Positions 17,315 to 25,338 of a DNA stretch of 64,000 bases are shown in pieces (the first letter of the stretch is position 1; every line of letters begins with the position of its first letter). The notes under the pieces are model-generated. The model did not search any database and had not been told where the DNA came from. It saw only the letters and a list, made by a program, of their open reading frames with translations. Origin of the DNA: an uncultured Planctomycetota bacterium (GTDB lineage Bacteria > Planctomycetota > Phycisphaerae > SM23-33); assembly GCA_903892515.1 (NCBI GenBank), contig CAITIS010000004.1, positions 1 through 64,000 of the forward strand, written 5' to 3'. The translations under genes and the position numbers were made by a program.

Positions 17315-17809
17315 TCACAGCATCAGTTCCATGTACACCACGTCCAGCCAGTGGCCGAACTTGTAGCCGACTTCCCGAAGCCGAGCGACCTCGATGAATC
17401 CGCACTTGGCGTGCAAAGCGACGCTCGCCTCCTGATCGGCGGAAATGCTTGCGATGATCGCATGATGCCCGGAGCGGCGGGCCAGGCGAATCAGTTCTTC
17501 GAGAATCGCACGCCCGATGCCTCGGCGGTGCTTATCGTGCCGAACATACACCGAGCTCTCGGCCGTGAAGCGGTATGCCTCGCGTCCGTGGAGCGGCGAA
17601 AGCGCTCCCCAGCCCACGACCTCGCCGTTCTGCTCGGCCACGATGGCGGGCCGAGCGGCATCATGCTTCGCGAACCATCCTTGGCGGTCGGCCAAGCTTT
17701 CGGGCGCCAATTGGTACGTGCATGTCGAGTGAAGCACATAATGATTGTAGATCCCGCTGATGGCGGGCAGGTCCGCTTCCGTTGCGTTGCGAATCGTGAC
17801 GTCGTCCAT
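17315..17809 (-). CDS. GNAT N-acetyltransferase, phosphinothricin/methionine-sulfoximine acetyltransferase-like
   Basis: Start chosen at ATG 17809 because AGGAG lies in the 10-bp gap after the aspA stop; a longer frame would overlap aspA. The 164 residues begin VTIRNATEADLPAISGIYNH. They contain ESSVYVRHDKHRRGIGRAIL, the acetyl-CoA loop Q/RxxGxG/A, and end with KCGFIEVARLREVGYKFG, as in the Pat/MddA group. The family acetylates small amines or amino acids. Its place inside the hydrogenase maturation cluster is unexplained and may be fortuitous. Confidence 0.85.
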   Translation of the reverse strand: MDDVTIRNATEADLPAISGIYNHYVLHSTCTYQLAPESLADRQGWFAKHDAARPAIVAEQNGEVVGWGALSPLHGREAYRFTAESSVYVRHDKHRRGIGRAILEELIRLARRSGHHAIIASISADQEASVALHAKCGFIEVARLREVGYKFGHWLDVVYMELML

Positions 17810-17819
17810 GGGCACGCTC

Positions 17820-19232
17820 CTAGCGGATCTCTTTTGGAGGTGGTGATCCCAGGCGAGTGACCTGCTCGGCGGAAACAAGCCGGTCGTACTCATCTGCCGT
17901 CAGCAGTCCACTCTCCAGCACAATCTGCCGGATAGGCTTGCCTTCCTTCTTGGCTCTCTCGGCCAGCTCAGTGGCGCGTTCGTAGCCTATCGCTTCGACC
18001 AGCGAAGTCAGTGCGGCCGTCGAGCCATCGACGTGGCTGCGGCAGCGTTCTTCATTGGCCTCGATGCCCGCCACGCAATACCGCCGGAAGATGACGCACG
18101 CGTTGGCGAGCAGGCTCAGGCTGCCCAGCAGGCAGTCAGCCACCAGGGGCAGGAAGGGGTTGAGTTCCAGACTGCCCATCGAAACGGCCTGAGCGATAGC
18201 TTGATCGTTGGCCATGGTCAGCATGGCGGCCTGGCTGACCGCTTCGGGGATCACGGGGTTGACCTTGCCGGGCATGATCGACGAGCCCGCTTGGCGCTCG
18301 GGCAGGCGAATCTCGCCGAACCCCGTGTCGGGGCCGCTGGAGAGCAAACGCAGGTCGGAACTGACCTTCAGCAGGTTGCTTGCCAGGGCCTTCATGATAC
18401 CGCTGACTTCCACGAAGACGTCGTTGTTCTGGGTGGCCTCGATGAGGTTCTCCGCCCGGGCCAGGCCTATCGACGTGACGTCCTTGAGGTGCTCGATCGC
18501 GCGGAAGATGTACTGCCGCGGCGCAGCTAGGCCCGTGCCGATGGCCGTGCCGCCGAGGTTGACGACGCGCAGCCGTTCCTCGCATTTATAGATTCGCCAG
18601 CGGTCGCGGGCGAAGCACTCGGCGTACGCGGCCATCTCGCGGCCTAGCGTAATCAGCACTGCGTCCTGCAACTGCGTCCGGCCAATCTTCACCACGTGGG
18701 CGAAGGCCTTCTCCTTGAGCTGAAACTCCTCGACCAGCGGAACGAGGTCGCGCTCCAATGCCCGCAGCAGGTTGATGGCGGCGACCTTTAGCGCGGTGGG
18801 GTAGGTGTCGTTGGTGGACTGGTGCAGGTTGATGTCGTCGGTCGGGCTGATGGTGCGGTAGTCGCCCAGCGGCCGGCCGAGAAGTTGCAGAGTGCGATTG
18901 GCCAGCACCTCATTCACGTTCATGTTCGTGCTGGTGCCGGCCCCGCCTTGCAGGGCGTCGACGACGACATGCCGGTCAAGCAGGCCTTCCATCATCTCCT
19001 GGCAGGCCTTTTCGATGGCGGCAAAGTGCTCGGCGTCCCAACGGCCAAGTTCATGATTCGTGCGTGCGCAGGCGAGCTTGACGGCCCCGTAGGCGCGGAT
19101 CAACGCCGGATGCACCGGCCGGCGGGCCAGCGGAAAGTTCTCGATCGCTCGCTCGGTGTAGATGCCGTGCAGCGCCTCTTGAGGCACATCCATGTTGCCG
19201 AGCAGGTCGTGTTCTTTTCGGAACTGGGCCAT
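17820..19232 (-). CDS. aspA: Aspartate ammonia-lyase (aspartase)
   Basis: This 470-residue member of the fumarase/aspartase superfamily opens with FRKEHDLLGNMDVPQEALHG. It carries GTSTNMNVNEVL, SPTDDINLHQSTNDTYPTA, GRTQLQDAV and the signature GSSIMPGKVNPVIPE. The reaction is aspartate to fumarate plus ammonia. It sits directly between hydG (zero gap) and the acetyltransferase and hydF, clearly in the operon. I infer that the ammonia could feed synthesis of the azadithiolate bridge of the H-cluster, as suggested for similar gene neighbourhoods. A purely catabolic role is the alternative. Confidence 0.93.
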   Translation of the reverse strand: MAQFRKEHDLLGNMDVPQEALHGIYTERAIENFPLARRPVHPALIRAYGAVKLACARTNHELGRWDAEHFAAIEKACQEMMEGLLDRHVVVDALQGGAGTSTNMNVNEVLANRTLQLLGRPLGDYRTISPTDDINLHQSTNDTYPTALKVAAINLLRALERDLVPLVEEFQLKEKAFAHVVKIGRTQLQDAVLITLGREMAAYAECFARDRWRIYKCEERLRVVNLGGTAIGTGLAAPRQYIFRAIEHLKDVTSIGLARAENLIEATQNNDVFVEVSGIMKALASNLLKVSSDLRLLSSGPDTGFGEIRLPERQAGSSIMPGKVNPVIPEAVSQAAMLTMANDQAIAQAVSMGSLELNPFLPLVADCLLGSLSLLANACVIFRRYCVAGIEANEERCRSHVDGSTAALTSLVEAIGYERATELAERAKKEGKPIRQIVLESGLLTADEYDRLVSAEQVTRLGSPPPKEIR

Positions 19233-20657
19233 CTAGAAATACAGATCCCTCTGATCGGTGGTGCGGATGCGGTTGAGCCGCTCCAGCACGGTCTGTTTGA
19301 GCGGCGAGTCGGGCATCTTCTCCAACTCCCGCGCCAGGGCCTGTTCACCGGCCAAACGTGTTGCCGGCGAGGCGTAATCCACCAGGTACTCCGCCAGCGT
19401 CGTCAGCGCGTTGGGCGTGCAGAACTTCTGTATGAAGCCCGGAATGGCATACTCCATGAAATGCTCGCCCGTCCGGCCAAGGCGGTAGCAGGAGGTGCAG
19501 AAACTCGGGATGTACCCGTTCTGCAGCAATTCGCGCATGACGATGTCGAGTGGCCGGATGTCGCCCAAGCAGAATTGCTCGCGCTCCATCACTTGGCTGT
19601 CGCCTTGCATCGTGTAGCCGCCGATCTCGACCCGGCTGCCCGCGTCGATTTGCGAGACGCCGAAAGCCAGGGCCTCGCGCCGCAACTCGGGATTCTCGCG
19701 TGCCGTCAGGATCAAGCCCGTGTACGGCACTGCCAGCCGCAGCACGGCGATAATTCGTTTGAGCTGGTCATCGTTGACAATGTCGCGGTCGTCGAGGTTC
19801 ACCCCCGAGGCCGGCCGGAGGCGCGGGAAGCTGATCGTGTGCGGCCCCACACCATGCCGCTCCTGCATATAGCGCGCGTGGGTGACCAGGCCCAGCACTT
19901 CGTACCGCCAATCGTACAGCCCGAACAGGGCGCCGATGCCCACGTCGTCGATACCGGCTTCCATGGCGCGGCTTTGGCCGTCGAGGCGGTAGTGGAAGTT
20001 GCCCTTGCGCGTATTGGCCGGGTGATACTGGGCGTAGGTGGCGTGGTGGTAGCTCTCCTGGAAAATCTGGTACGTGCCGATGTTCGCTTCTTTGATGATG
20101 CGGTAATTCTCCACGTCCATCGGCGCGGCGTTGATGTTGACGCGGCGAATCTCGCCATGGCCCACCTTGACTGAATAGACCGCGCGGACGCAGGAGGCAA
20201 TGTACTTGCCGTCGTAGTTGGGGTGCTCGCCGAAGACCAGGATCAGCCGCTTGTGGCCCTTGTTCTCCAGGGCCTCGATCTGCTGGCGGAGTTCAGGCTC
20301 GGTGAGCGTCTGGCGGACAGATTCCTTGTTGGAACGCTGAAAGCCACAGTAGCGGCAGTCGTTGATGCAGTGGTTGCCGACGTACACCGGCGCAAACAGC
20401 ACGATGCGGTTGCCGTACACGTCCTTTTTGAGCTGCCGGGCGGCCTGGAAGATTCGTTCGACCATCTCGGGCTCATCGGCCAGCAGCAGCCGGGCGGTCT
20501 CCTCGACGCTCAAAGCATCCTTGTTGAGACTCTTGGCGATGATCGCGTCAATCTCGGACGCAGTTGGCCGGGGGGCCGTCAGCAGGCCCTCAAGCAGGGC
20601 GTCATCGATGAAATCCACGGCTCCACGACTCAACGTCATTGCGGGTAAAACGCACAT
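19233..20657 (-). CDS. hydG: HydG, tyrosine lyase making CO/CN for the H-cluster
   Basis: HydG is a ThiH-like radical SAM enzyme that cleaves tyrosine to p-cresol, CO and cyanide. The SAM cluster motif is CINDCRYC, in the stretch YVGNHCINDCRYCGFQR. The C-terminal CxxC…C set for the auxiliary cluster is present as SFCTSCYRLGRTG and QKFC. Start chosen at ATG 20657 with GGAG 7 bp upstream (474 residues); a GTG at 20693 has no better site. It follows hydE by 48 bp and abuts aspA. Confidence 0.95.
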   Translation of the reverse strand: MCVLPAMTLSRGAVDFIDDALLEGLLTAPRPTASEIDAIIAKSLNKDALSVEETARLLLADEPEMVERIFQAARQLKKDVYGNRIVLFAPVYVGNHCINDCRYCGFQRSNKESVRQTLTEPELRQQIEALENKGHKRLILVFGEHPNYDGKYIASCVRAVYSVKVGHGEIRRVNINAAPMDVENYRIIKEANIGTYQIFQESYHHATYAQYHPANTRKGNFHYRLDGQSRAMEAGIDDVGIGALFGLYDWRYEVLGLVTHARYMQERHGVGPHTISFPRLRPASGVNLDDRDIVNDDQLKRIIAVLRLAVPYTGLILTARENPELRREALAFGVSQIDAGSRVEIGGYTMQGDSQVMEREQFCLGDIRPLDIVMRELLQNGYIPSFCTSCYRLGRTGEHFMEYAIPGFIQKFCTPNALTTLAEYLVDYASPATRLAGEQALARELEKMPDSPLKQTVLERLNRIRTTDQRDLYF

Positions 20658-20705
20658 CTTGCATCTCCAACTTCCCAGGTCGTGCGAATACACGCCTGCA
20701 TTATT

Positions 20706-21773
20706 TCACTGTTTCTGCGGTTCCGGCGCCGTGGGCGCATCCTGGCGGCGACGCGGCGAGTCGCCCCGGCCGGTGCCGGTCGTCCGGCCAATACTCTCGA
20801 TCCGGCCTCGAAGGCAGCCATGACATTGTGCGGCGGTCTCACGAATGCACGCCTTGGCCGGGTAAATCTCGTACAGCGACCGGTACTGCACGGGCGTCAG
20901 GTTCGGCATAACGATATTGGCGCCGCGCTGCAGCCCCAGTTCCCGGCCTTGCTGTAGGTTCAGTGTCGCCAGCGCCGTCGTGCTGGGGATGTTCGCCCGC
21001 GGACAGGCCAACCTAGCCAGCGCGACCATCTTGTACGTCATCAGTTCGCTCGCCGGCGGCTGCTGCGGACCGGTGGCGGTTTCGTTGCCTAGCGGTGTTT
21101 CCGGGTGGGGGATGTACGGCCCCACGCCGATCATGTCCAGCTCCAACTCGGCAAAGAGCATGATGTCGCTCGCCAGATCATCGTACGTCTGACCGGGAAT
21201 GCCGATCATGACACCGCTGCCGATTTCGTAGCCCAGTTCTCTCAGCCGCCCAAGAATGGCAACGCGGTCGGACTTTACGCCCGGCAGCGAGGGGTGAATC
21301 CTCTCGAACAATGCCGGGCTGGACGTCTCAAACCGCAGCAGGTAGCGATCTGCCCCGGCCTGCCGCCACAGAGCATACTCGGCCTGCCCACGCTCGCCCA
21401 GGCTCAGCGTCACGGCCAGGTTCGTGCGGGACTTGATCTCGCCAACCAACTCAGCCACCCACGGGCCGCTCAGCACCGGGTCTTCTCCGGCCTGCAGGAC
21501 AACCGTGCCATAGCCCATCGTAACGGCTTGATCCACGCAGGCCAGCACTTCCTGGCGGCTCATGCGGTAGCGACTCAGCGCGGCGTGGTCGCGCCGGATG
21601 CCGCAGTACAGGCAATTCCGCCGGCAATGGTTGGACAGTTCGATCAGGCCGCGAAGGTGAACTTCGTCACCGACGTTCTGGCGGCGCACCATATCCGCCT
21701 GAGCCCAGAGCTTCTCAAGCTCGGCCTCTTGCTCCTGTCGCAACCAGCCCAGGATTTCGTCGCGTGTCAGCAA
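20706..21773 (-). CDS. hydE: HydE, radical SAM enzyme of [FeFe] H-cluster assembly
   Basis: The BioB-like radical SAM protein has CRRNCLYC near residue 49, VVLQAGED, RFETSSPALFERIHP and GSGVMIGIPGQTYDDLA, all typical of HydE. The C-terminal barrel end runs on with GREL…ANIVMPNLTP. The start is TTG 21773, with GGGTGAG upstream. First gene of the maturation block. The 179-bp gap upstream has a possible -10 (ATTGTA at 21796-21801, read as TACAAT) but no clear -35, so it may also be co-transcribed with the histidine kinase gene. Confidence 0.93.
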   Translation of the reverse strand: MLTRDEILGWLRQEQEAELEKLWAQADMVRRQNVGDEVHLRGLIELSNHCRRNCLYCGIRRDHAALSRYRMSRQEVLACVDQAVTMGYGTVVLQAGEDPVLSGPWVAELVGEIKSRTNLAVTLSLGERGQAEYALWRQAGADRYLLRFETSSPALFERIHPSLPGVKSDRVAILGRLRELGYEIGSGVMIGIPGQTYDDLASDIMLFAELELDMIGVGPYIPHPETPLGNETATGPQQPPASELMTYKMVALARLACPRANIPSTTALATLNLQQGRELGLQRGANIVMPNLTPVQYRSLYEIYPAKACIRETAAQCHGCLRGRIESIGRTTGTGRGDSPRRRQDAPTAPEPQKQ

Positions 21774-21952
21774 ATCTCACCCGCCCCGAAACATCATTGT
21801 ACAGCGTCCGACCCTGTTGAAACCATAGCGGCCCGATGGGTGTCAGCCATGCACGGACGATATGAACGCTCTGAACTTTCCTGGCATTCGATGTCCGAGT
21901 CTCTCTCGGTCTTTTCTCTGTGCCCTCTGTGGCAAAACTGCTTTGAAGGCAT

Positions 21953-23065
21953 CTAGGAACTAGCAGCGGCGCTGCGGGGCAATTGGACCATGAACGTGCT
22001 GCCGCGATCGGGTTGGCTGTCGACGCTGACGGTGCCGCCGTAGCCCTCGACGATTCGCCGGACGATCGAGAGCCCCAGGCCAGTGCCGTGGATCTTGCGG
22101 GTCTGGGCGTTGCGGATGCGGGCAAAGTCGCGGAATATCCGCCCGCGGTCCTGGCTGGTCATGCCGATGCCAGTGTCGGACACGCCGATGTGAATCATGT
22201 GGCTATTGGGCTGGATCATCACCTCGACGCGCCCGCCGGGGCGGTTGTACTTGACCGCGTTGGAAACGAGATTGTTCAGCACCGTTTCCATCTCTTCGGG
22301 GTTGGCGAACACCAGCGCCGGCGCACCCGCCTGCAACTCGATGCTGACTTGCTGGTTAGCGGCCGATGGCGCGAACGTCTCAATCACCGTCTTGGCGATG
22401 TTTCGCAGGTCCAATTCCTGCCTGGCCGGGCGAATGCCCAGGGCGTCCAGGCGCGAGACTTCGCCCAGGTCCGTGACCATCCGCCGCATCTGCCGCGTTC
22501 GCCGCAGGCAGCGGTCAAAGACGCCCTGGATCATGCCCGGATCGTCCACGCCCACTCCGTCCTGGAGCATCTGGAGATACCCTTCCACGGCGTCCAGCGG
22601 CGACTTGAGTTCATGGGCTACCAAGGCGGCGAATTGCACGCAGTCAGATTGGTTTTGGCGGAAGGCCGCGCACGATGCCGATGCCTTCGCGACCGCGGAA
22701 CGGAGTTCATCGCGGTCCAGCGGCTTACCCAGGAGTTCGCAGCAGCCGGCCCTGAGCAACTCCACCTGCCGCTCAGCCGGCAAGGGCGGTGCCAGCAGAA
22801 TCGTCTGCCTGGCCGGCACGCCTTCCAGGGCGGCCTTCAGGACTTCCGCATATCGCGGCAGGGAAGTGTCCAGCAGAACAATGTCGGGGTCGTGCCCTTG
22901 CAGGGCCAGCAACATCATGGCCGAGTCCTGGGCGGTTTCAGTGGTGAATTGCAGACTTTGCGCCCGGCCAGGTGAGTCGACAGCAAAACCGTGCAGGGCA
23001 CGCTCGACCTCTCCGAGCACGCCCTGGCCAGGTCCGGACACCAGGACTCGCAGGGTCAATGACAT
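21953..23065 (-). CDS. Histidine kinase with degenerate N-terminal receiver domain
   Basis: Start chosen at ATG 23065 (MSLTLRVLV); a GTG at 23089 is possible. Residues ~5-115 have a receiver fold with LLD at the phosphorylation site and GKPL at the Lys position, but the usual acidic pair after the first strand is missing. HisKA follows with HELKSPLDAVEGYL around residue 156. The HATPase domain has N box NNLVSNAVKYN, DTGIGM and GTGLGLSIVRRI. There are no membrane segments, so it is a soluble sensor. It lies directly after the response regulator gene within the hyd cluster. Confidence 0.85.
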   Translation of the reverse strand: MSLTLRVLVSGPGQGVLGEVERALHGFAVDSPGRAQSLQFTTETAQDSAMMLLALQGHDPDIVLLDTSLPRYAEVLKAALEGVPARQTILLAPPLPAERQVELLRAGCCELLGKPLDRDELRSAVAKASASCAAFRQNQSDCVQFAALVAHELKSPLDAVEGYLQMLQDGVGVDDPGMIQGVFDRCLRRTRQMRRMVTDLGEVSRLDALGIRPARQELDLRNIAKTVIETFAPSAANQQVSIELQAGAPALVFANPEEMETVLNNLVSNAVKYNRPGGRVEVMIQPNSHMIHIGVSDTGIGMTSQDRGRIFRDFARIRNAQTRKIHGTGLGLSIVRRIVEGYGGTVSVDSQPDRGSTFMVQLPRSAAASS

Positions 23066-23142
23066 TTCAACCGTAACGTGTGCGGGCACGCCTGCACACC
23101 ATAAGCCCGGCCGCGAATATCGCCGTGGCCGTGGCGCTTTTG

Positions 23143-23547
23143 CTATTGCTTCAGCAGCCGCTCCACCTCGCGATAGAGCTGCTCAAACCGAATGGGCTTG
23201 GCCAGCATCACGTCGGCCTTGACCCACGAGCGCTCTTCATCAGTGGCCGCATCGAACTCCAGGCCGGTCTCGCTGGCGACCGAGGACACCAGGATTACCG
23301 GGATCGTCGGGTCGGCCTTCTTGATCTGGTGGCAGAGCGTAAAGCCGCTGTCCACGTGCTCAAGCATGAGATCCACCACGGCTACGTCGGGCCGGGCCTT
23401 GGCGATCTCAGCCATCGCCTGCTGAGTATCGACGGCCTTGCGAACCTCAAAGCCCGCATTGCGGAACCGGATCTCCTGCTGGAGCAGGAAATCATCATCA
23501 TCATCCACCAGCAGGACTGAAAGCGTCTTGTTCATCGTATCGATCAT
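23143..23547 (-). CDS. Single-domain response regulator
   Basis: Start at ATG 23547 gives 134 residues, beginning MIDTMNKTLSVLLVDDDDDF. All receiver residues are visible: the DDD acidic cluster, the phospho-Asp in DVAVVDLMLEHVD, the SSVAS switch Ser and the Lys in MLAKPI. There is no output domain, so it acts through a partner, probably the adjacent kinase or its receiver. It lies between hydA (57-bp gap) and the kinase. Confidence 0.85.
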   Translation of the reverse strand: MIDTMNKTLSVLLVDDDDDFLLQQEIRFRNAGFEVRKAVDTQQAMAEIAKARPDVAVVDLMLEHVDSGFTLCHQIKKADPTIPVILVSSVASETGLEFDAATDEERSWVKADVMLAKPIRFEQLYREVERLLKQ

Positions 23548-23603
23548 TTTGGCACTGCCTTCTTGCACATATCGCACAGGGCCTTGGGCCCGAATCACGT
23601 TTT

Positions 23604-25325
23604 CTAGATGCCGATCGGCCGCTGCTCGTAATGCGTGTGCAGCAGGTGATGGCTCACTTCGCCCAGCGGTTTGCCGAGAAACTCTTCGTACAGCCGCTGC
23701 ACGTCCTCGTTGCGGTGCGAGAACCGCAGGTGCTCGTCGCGGTCGATGTTGTACAGCGTCTGCATCCGCTGGCGAACCGCCTGCACGTCGCCGTTGAGCG
23801 GCTGACCACCGCCGGCGATGCAGCCGCCTGGGCACGTCATCACTTCAATGAAGTGCAGGTCGCTCCGCCCGGCCTTGATCTCTCCGAGCAGTTTGGCCGC
23901 GTTCGACAGCCCGCTGACCACCGCGATGCCCAACTCCACGCCCGCGACGGTGACCTTGGTCTCCTTGACAGCCTTTAAGCCGCGCAGGTCCGTCAGCCGC
24001 GGGTTGTCCATGTCCTTGCCGGTCAGCAGGAAGTGGGCGGTGCGGACCGCCGCTTCCATCACGCCGCCGGTGGCGCCGAACAGCTTGCCGGCCGTGCTGC
24101 GCCGACCGAACGGCGAATCGGCCGTGTCCGGCTGCAGGGCATTCAAATCCAAGCCGTGCAGGCGGATCATGCGGGCAAGCTCGCGCGTCGTCAGTACGGC
24201 ATCGACATCCGCCACGCCGTCCTTAAGCATCTCTTGCCGCTGGGCCTCGAACTTCTTGGCCGTGCAGGGCATGATCGAGGCGCTGAAGATGTCCTCGGGC
24301 CTGAGGTTGTTGGTCTTGGCATAGTAGCTCTTGATGATAGCGCCCATCATCTGCTGGGGGCTCTTGCACGTGGAGAGATTGCCCAGGAATTCGGGGTAGA
24401 AGTGCTCCACATACTTGATCCAGCCCGGCGAGCAACTCGTGAACATCGGCAGCTTGCCGCCCGTGCGAATGCGTTGCACCAGTTCGCTGGCCTCTTCCAT
24501 AATGGTGAGGTCGGCCGTAAAGCTGGTGTCGAAGACGCGGTCAAAGCCCAGCGCCCGCAAGGCCGCTACCATGATGCCGTTGATGTCCGAGCCGGGCTTT
24601 AGGCCCAGCTCTTCAGCCAGCGTGACCGAAACGGCCGGGGCGTGCTGCACGACTACCAGCTTCTTCGGATCGTTGATGGCGGCGTGGACTTCCTTGGCGT
24701 GGCTTTGCTCACGCAGGGCGCCCGTCGGGCAGACCATGACGCACTGGCCGCAATTGATGCACCTGCTGACGTTGAGGCCCTGGTCAAACACCGTGCCAAC
24801 GTGCGCCTGCCGGCCACGGCCAATGAAGTCGATGGCGCTGACCGCCTGCACCTCTTCGCACACCCGCACGCACTTGCCGCACAAGATGCACTTGGCCGGA
24901 TCGCGGACGATCGACGGGGAAGAGATATCGACCTTGTAGTCGTTGCGCTCGCCGCAGTACCGGCGCTCGCGCACGCCCAACTGGCAGGCCATTTCCCGCA
25001 ACTGGCAATTGTCGTTGCGGACGCAGTACAGGCAGTCATCGGGGTGATTGGCCAGCAGCAGTTCGACGACTGTCTTGCGGGCCCGCATCACGCGCGGCGA
25101 ATGCGTCTGTACCTTCATGCCTTCATTCACCGGGAACGCGCAGCTCGGCACCAGGCTTCGCTGGCCGGCGACCTCCACCACGCACAGCCGGCAGGCGCCG
25201 GTGGGGGAGAGATCTTCCATGTGGCACAGGGTCGGCACCTTAATGCCCGCGCGTCGCAGGGCAGTCAGGAGCATCTCGCCGGGCGTTGCTTCAATCTTCT
25301 TGTTATTGACTTCTATGGTAATCAC
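23604..25325 (-). CDS. hydA: HydA, catalytic subunit of NADH-linked trimeric [FeFe] hydrogenase
   Basis: About 573 residues. The domains run in order: an N-terminal [2Fe-2S] (CHMEDLSPTGACRLC), a His-ligated cluster (HPDDCLYC…C), two [4Fe-4S] (CILCGKCVRVC; CINCGQCVMVCPTG) and the H-cluster domain. The H-cluster motifs are L1 FTSCSPGW (~294), L2 MPCTAKKFEA (~353) and L3 MTCPGGCIAGGGQP (~494), then the small-subunit-like end. Start chosen at GTG 25325 (MITIEVNNKKIEATPG), 13 bp after hydB; a TTG at 25352 would overlap. Together with HydB and HydC it would produce or bifurcate H2 in the cytoplasm. L1 has Ser where many enzymes have a second Cys. Confidence 0.95.
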   Translation of the reverse strand: MITIEVNNKKIEATPGEMLLTALRRAGIKVPTLCHMEDLSPTGACRLCVVEVAGQRSLVPSCAFPVNEGMKVQTHSPRVMRARKTVVELLLANHPDDCLYCVRNDNCQLREMACQLGVRERRYCGERNDYKVDISSPSIVRDPAKCILCGKCVRVCEEVQAVSAIDFIGRGRQAHVGTVFDQGLNVSRCINCGQCVMVCPTGALREQSHAKEVHAAINDPKKLVVVQHAPAVSVTLAEELGLKPGSDINGIMVAALRALGFDRVFDTSFTADLTIMEEASELVQRIRTGGKLPMFTSCSPGWIKYVEHFYPEFLGNLSTCKSPQQMMGAIIKSYYAKTNNLRPEDIFSASIMPCTAKKFEAQRQEMLKDGVADVDAVLTTRELARMIRLHGLDLNALQPDTADSPFGRRSTAGKLFGATGGVMEAAVRTAHFLLTGKDMDNPRLTDLRGLKAVKETKVTVAGVELGIAVVSGLSNAAKLLGEIKAGRSDLHFIEVMTCPGGCIAGGGQPLNGDVQAVRQRMQTLYNIDRDEHLRFSHRNEDVQRLYEEFLGKPLGEVSHHLLHTHYEQRPIGI

Positions 25326-25338
25326 GTCTGTGCCCAAC

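Noticed and set aside
18822-20174. 450-codon plus-strand frame
   Set aside because: Antisense to aspA and hydG, both with unmistakable motifs.
23604-25325. Sensory-type (HydS) [FeFe] hydrogenase
   Set aside because: L2 and L3 motifs are canonical, and hydB/hydC are adjacent; no PAS domain is present.
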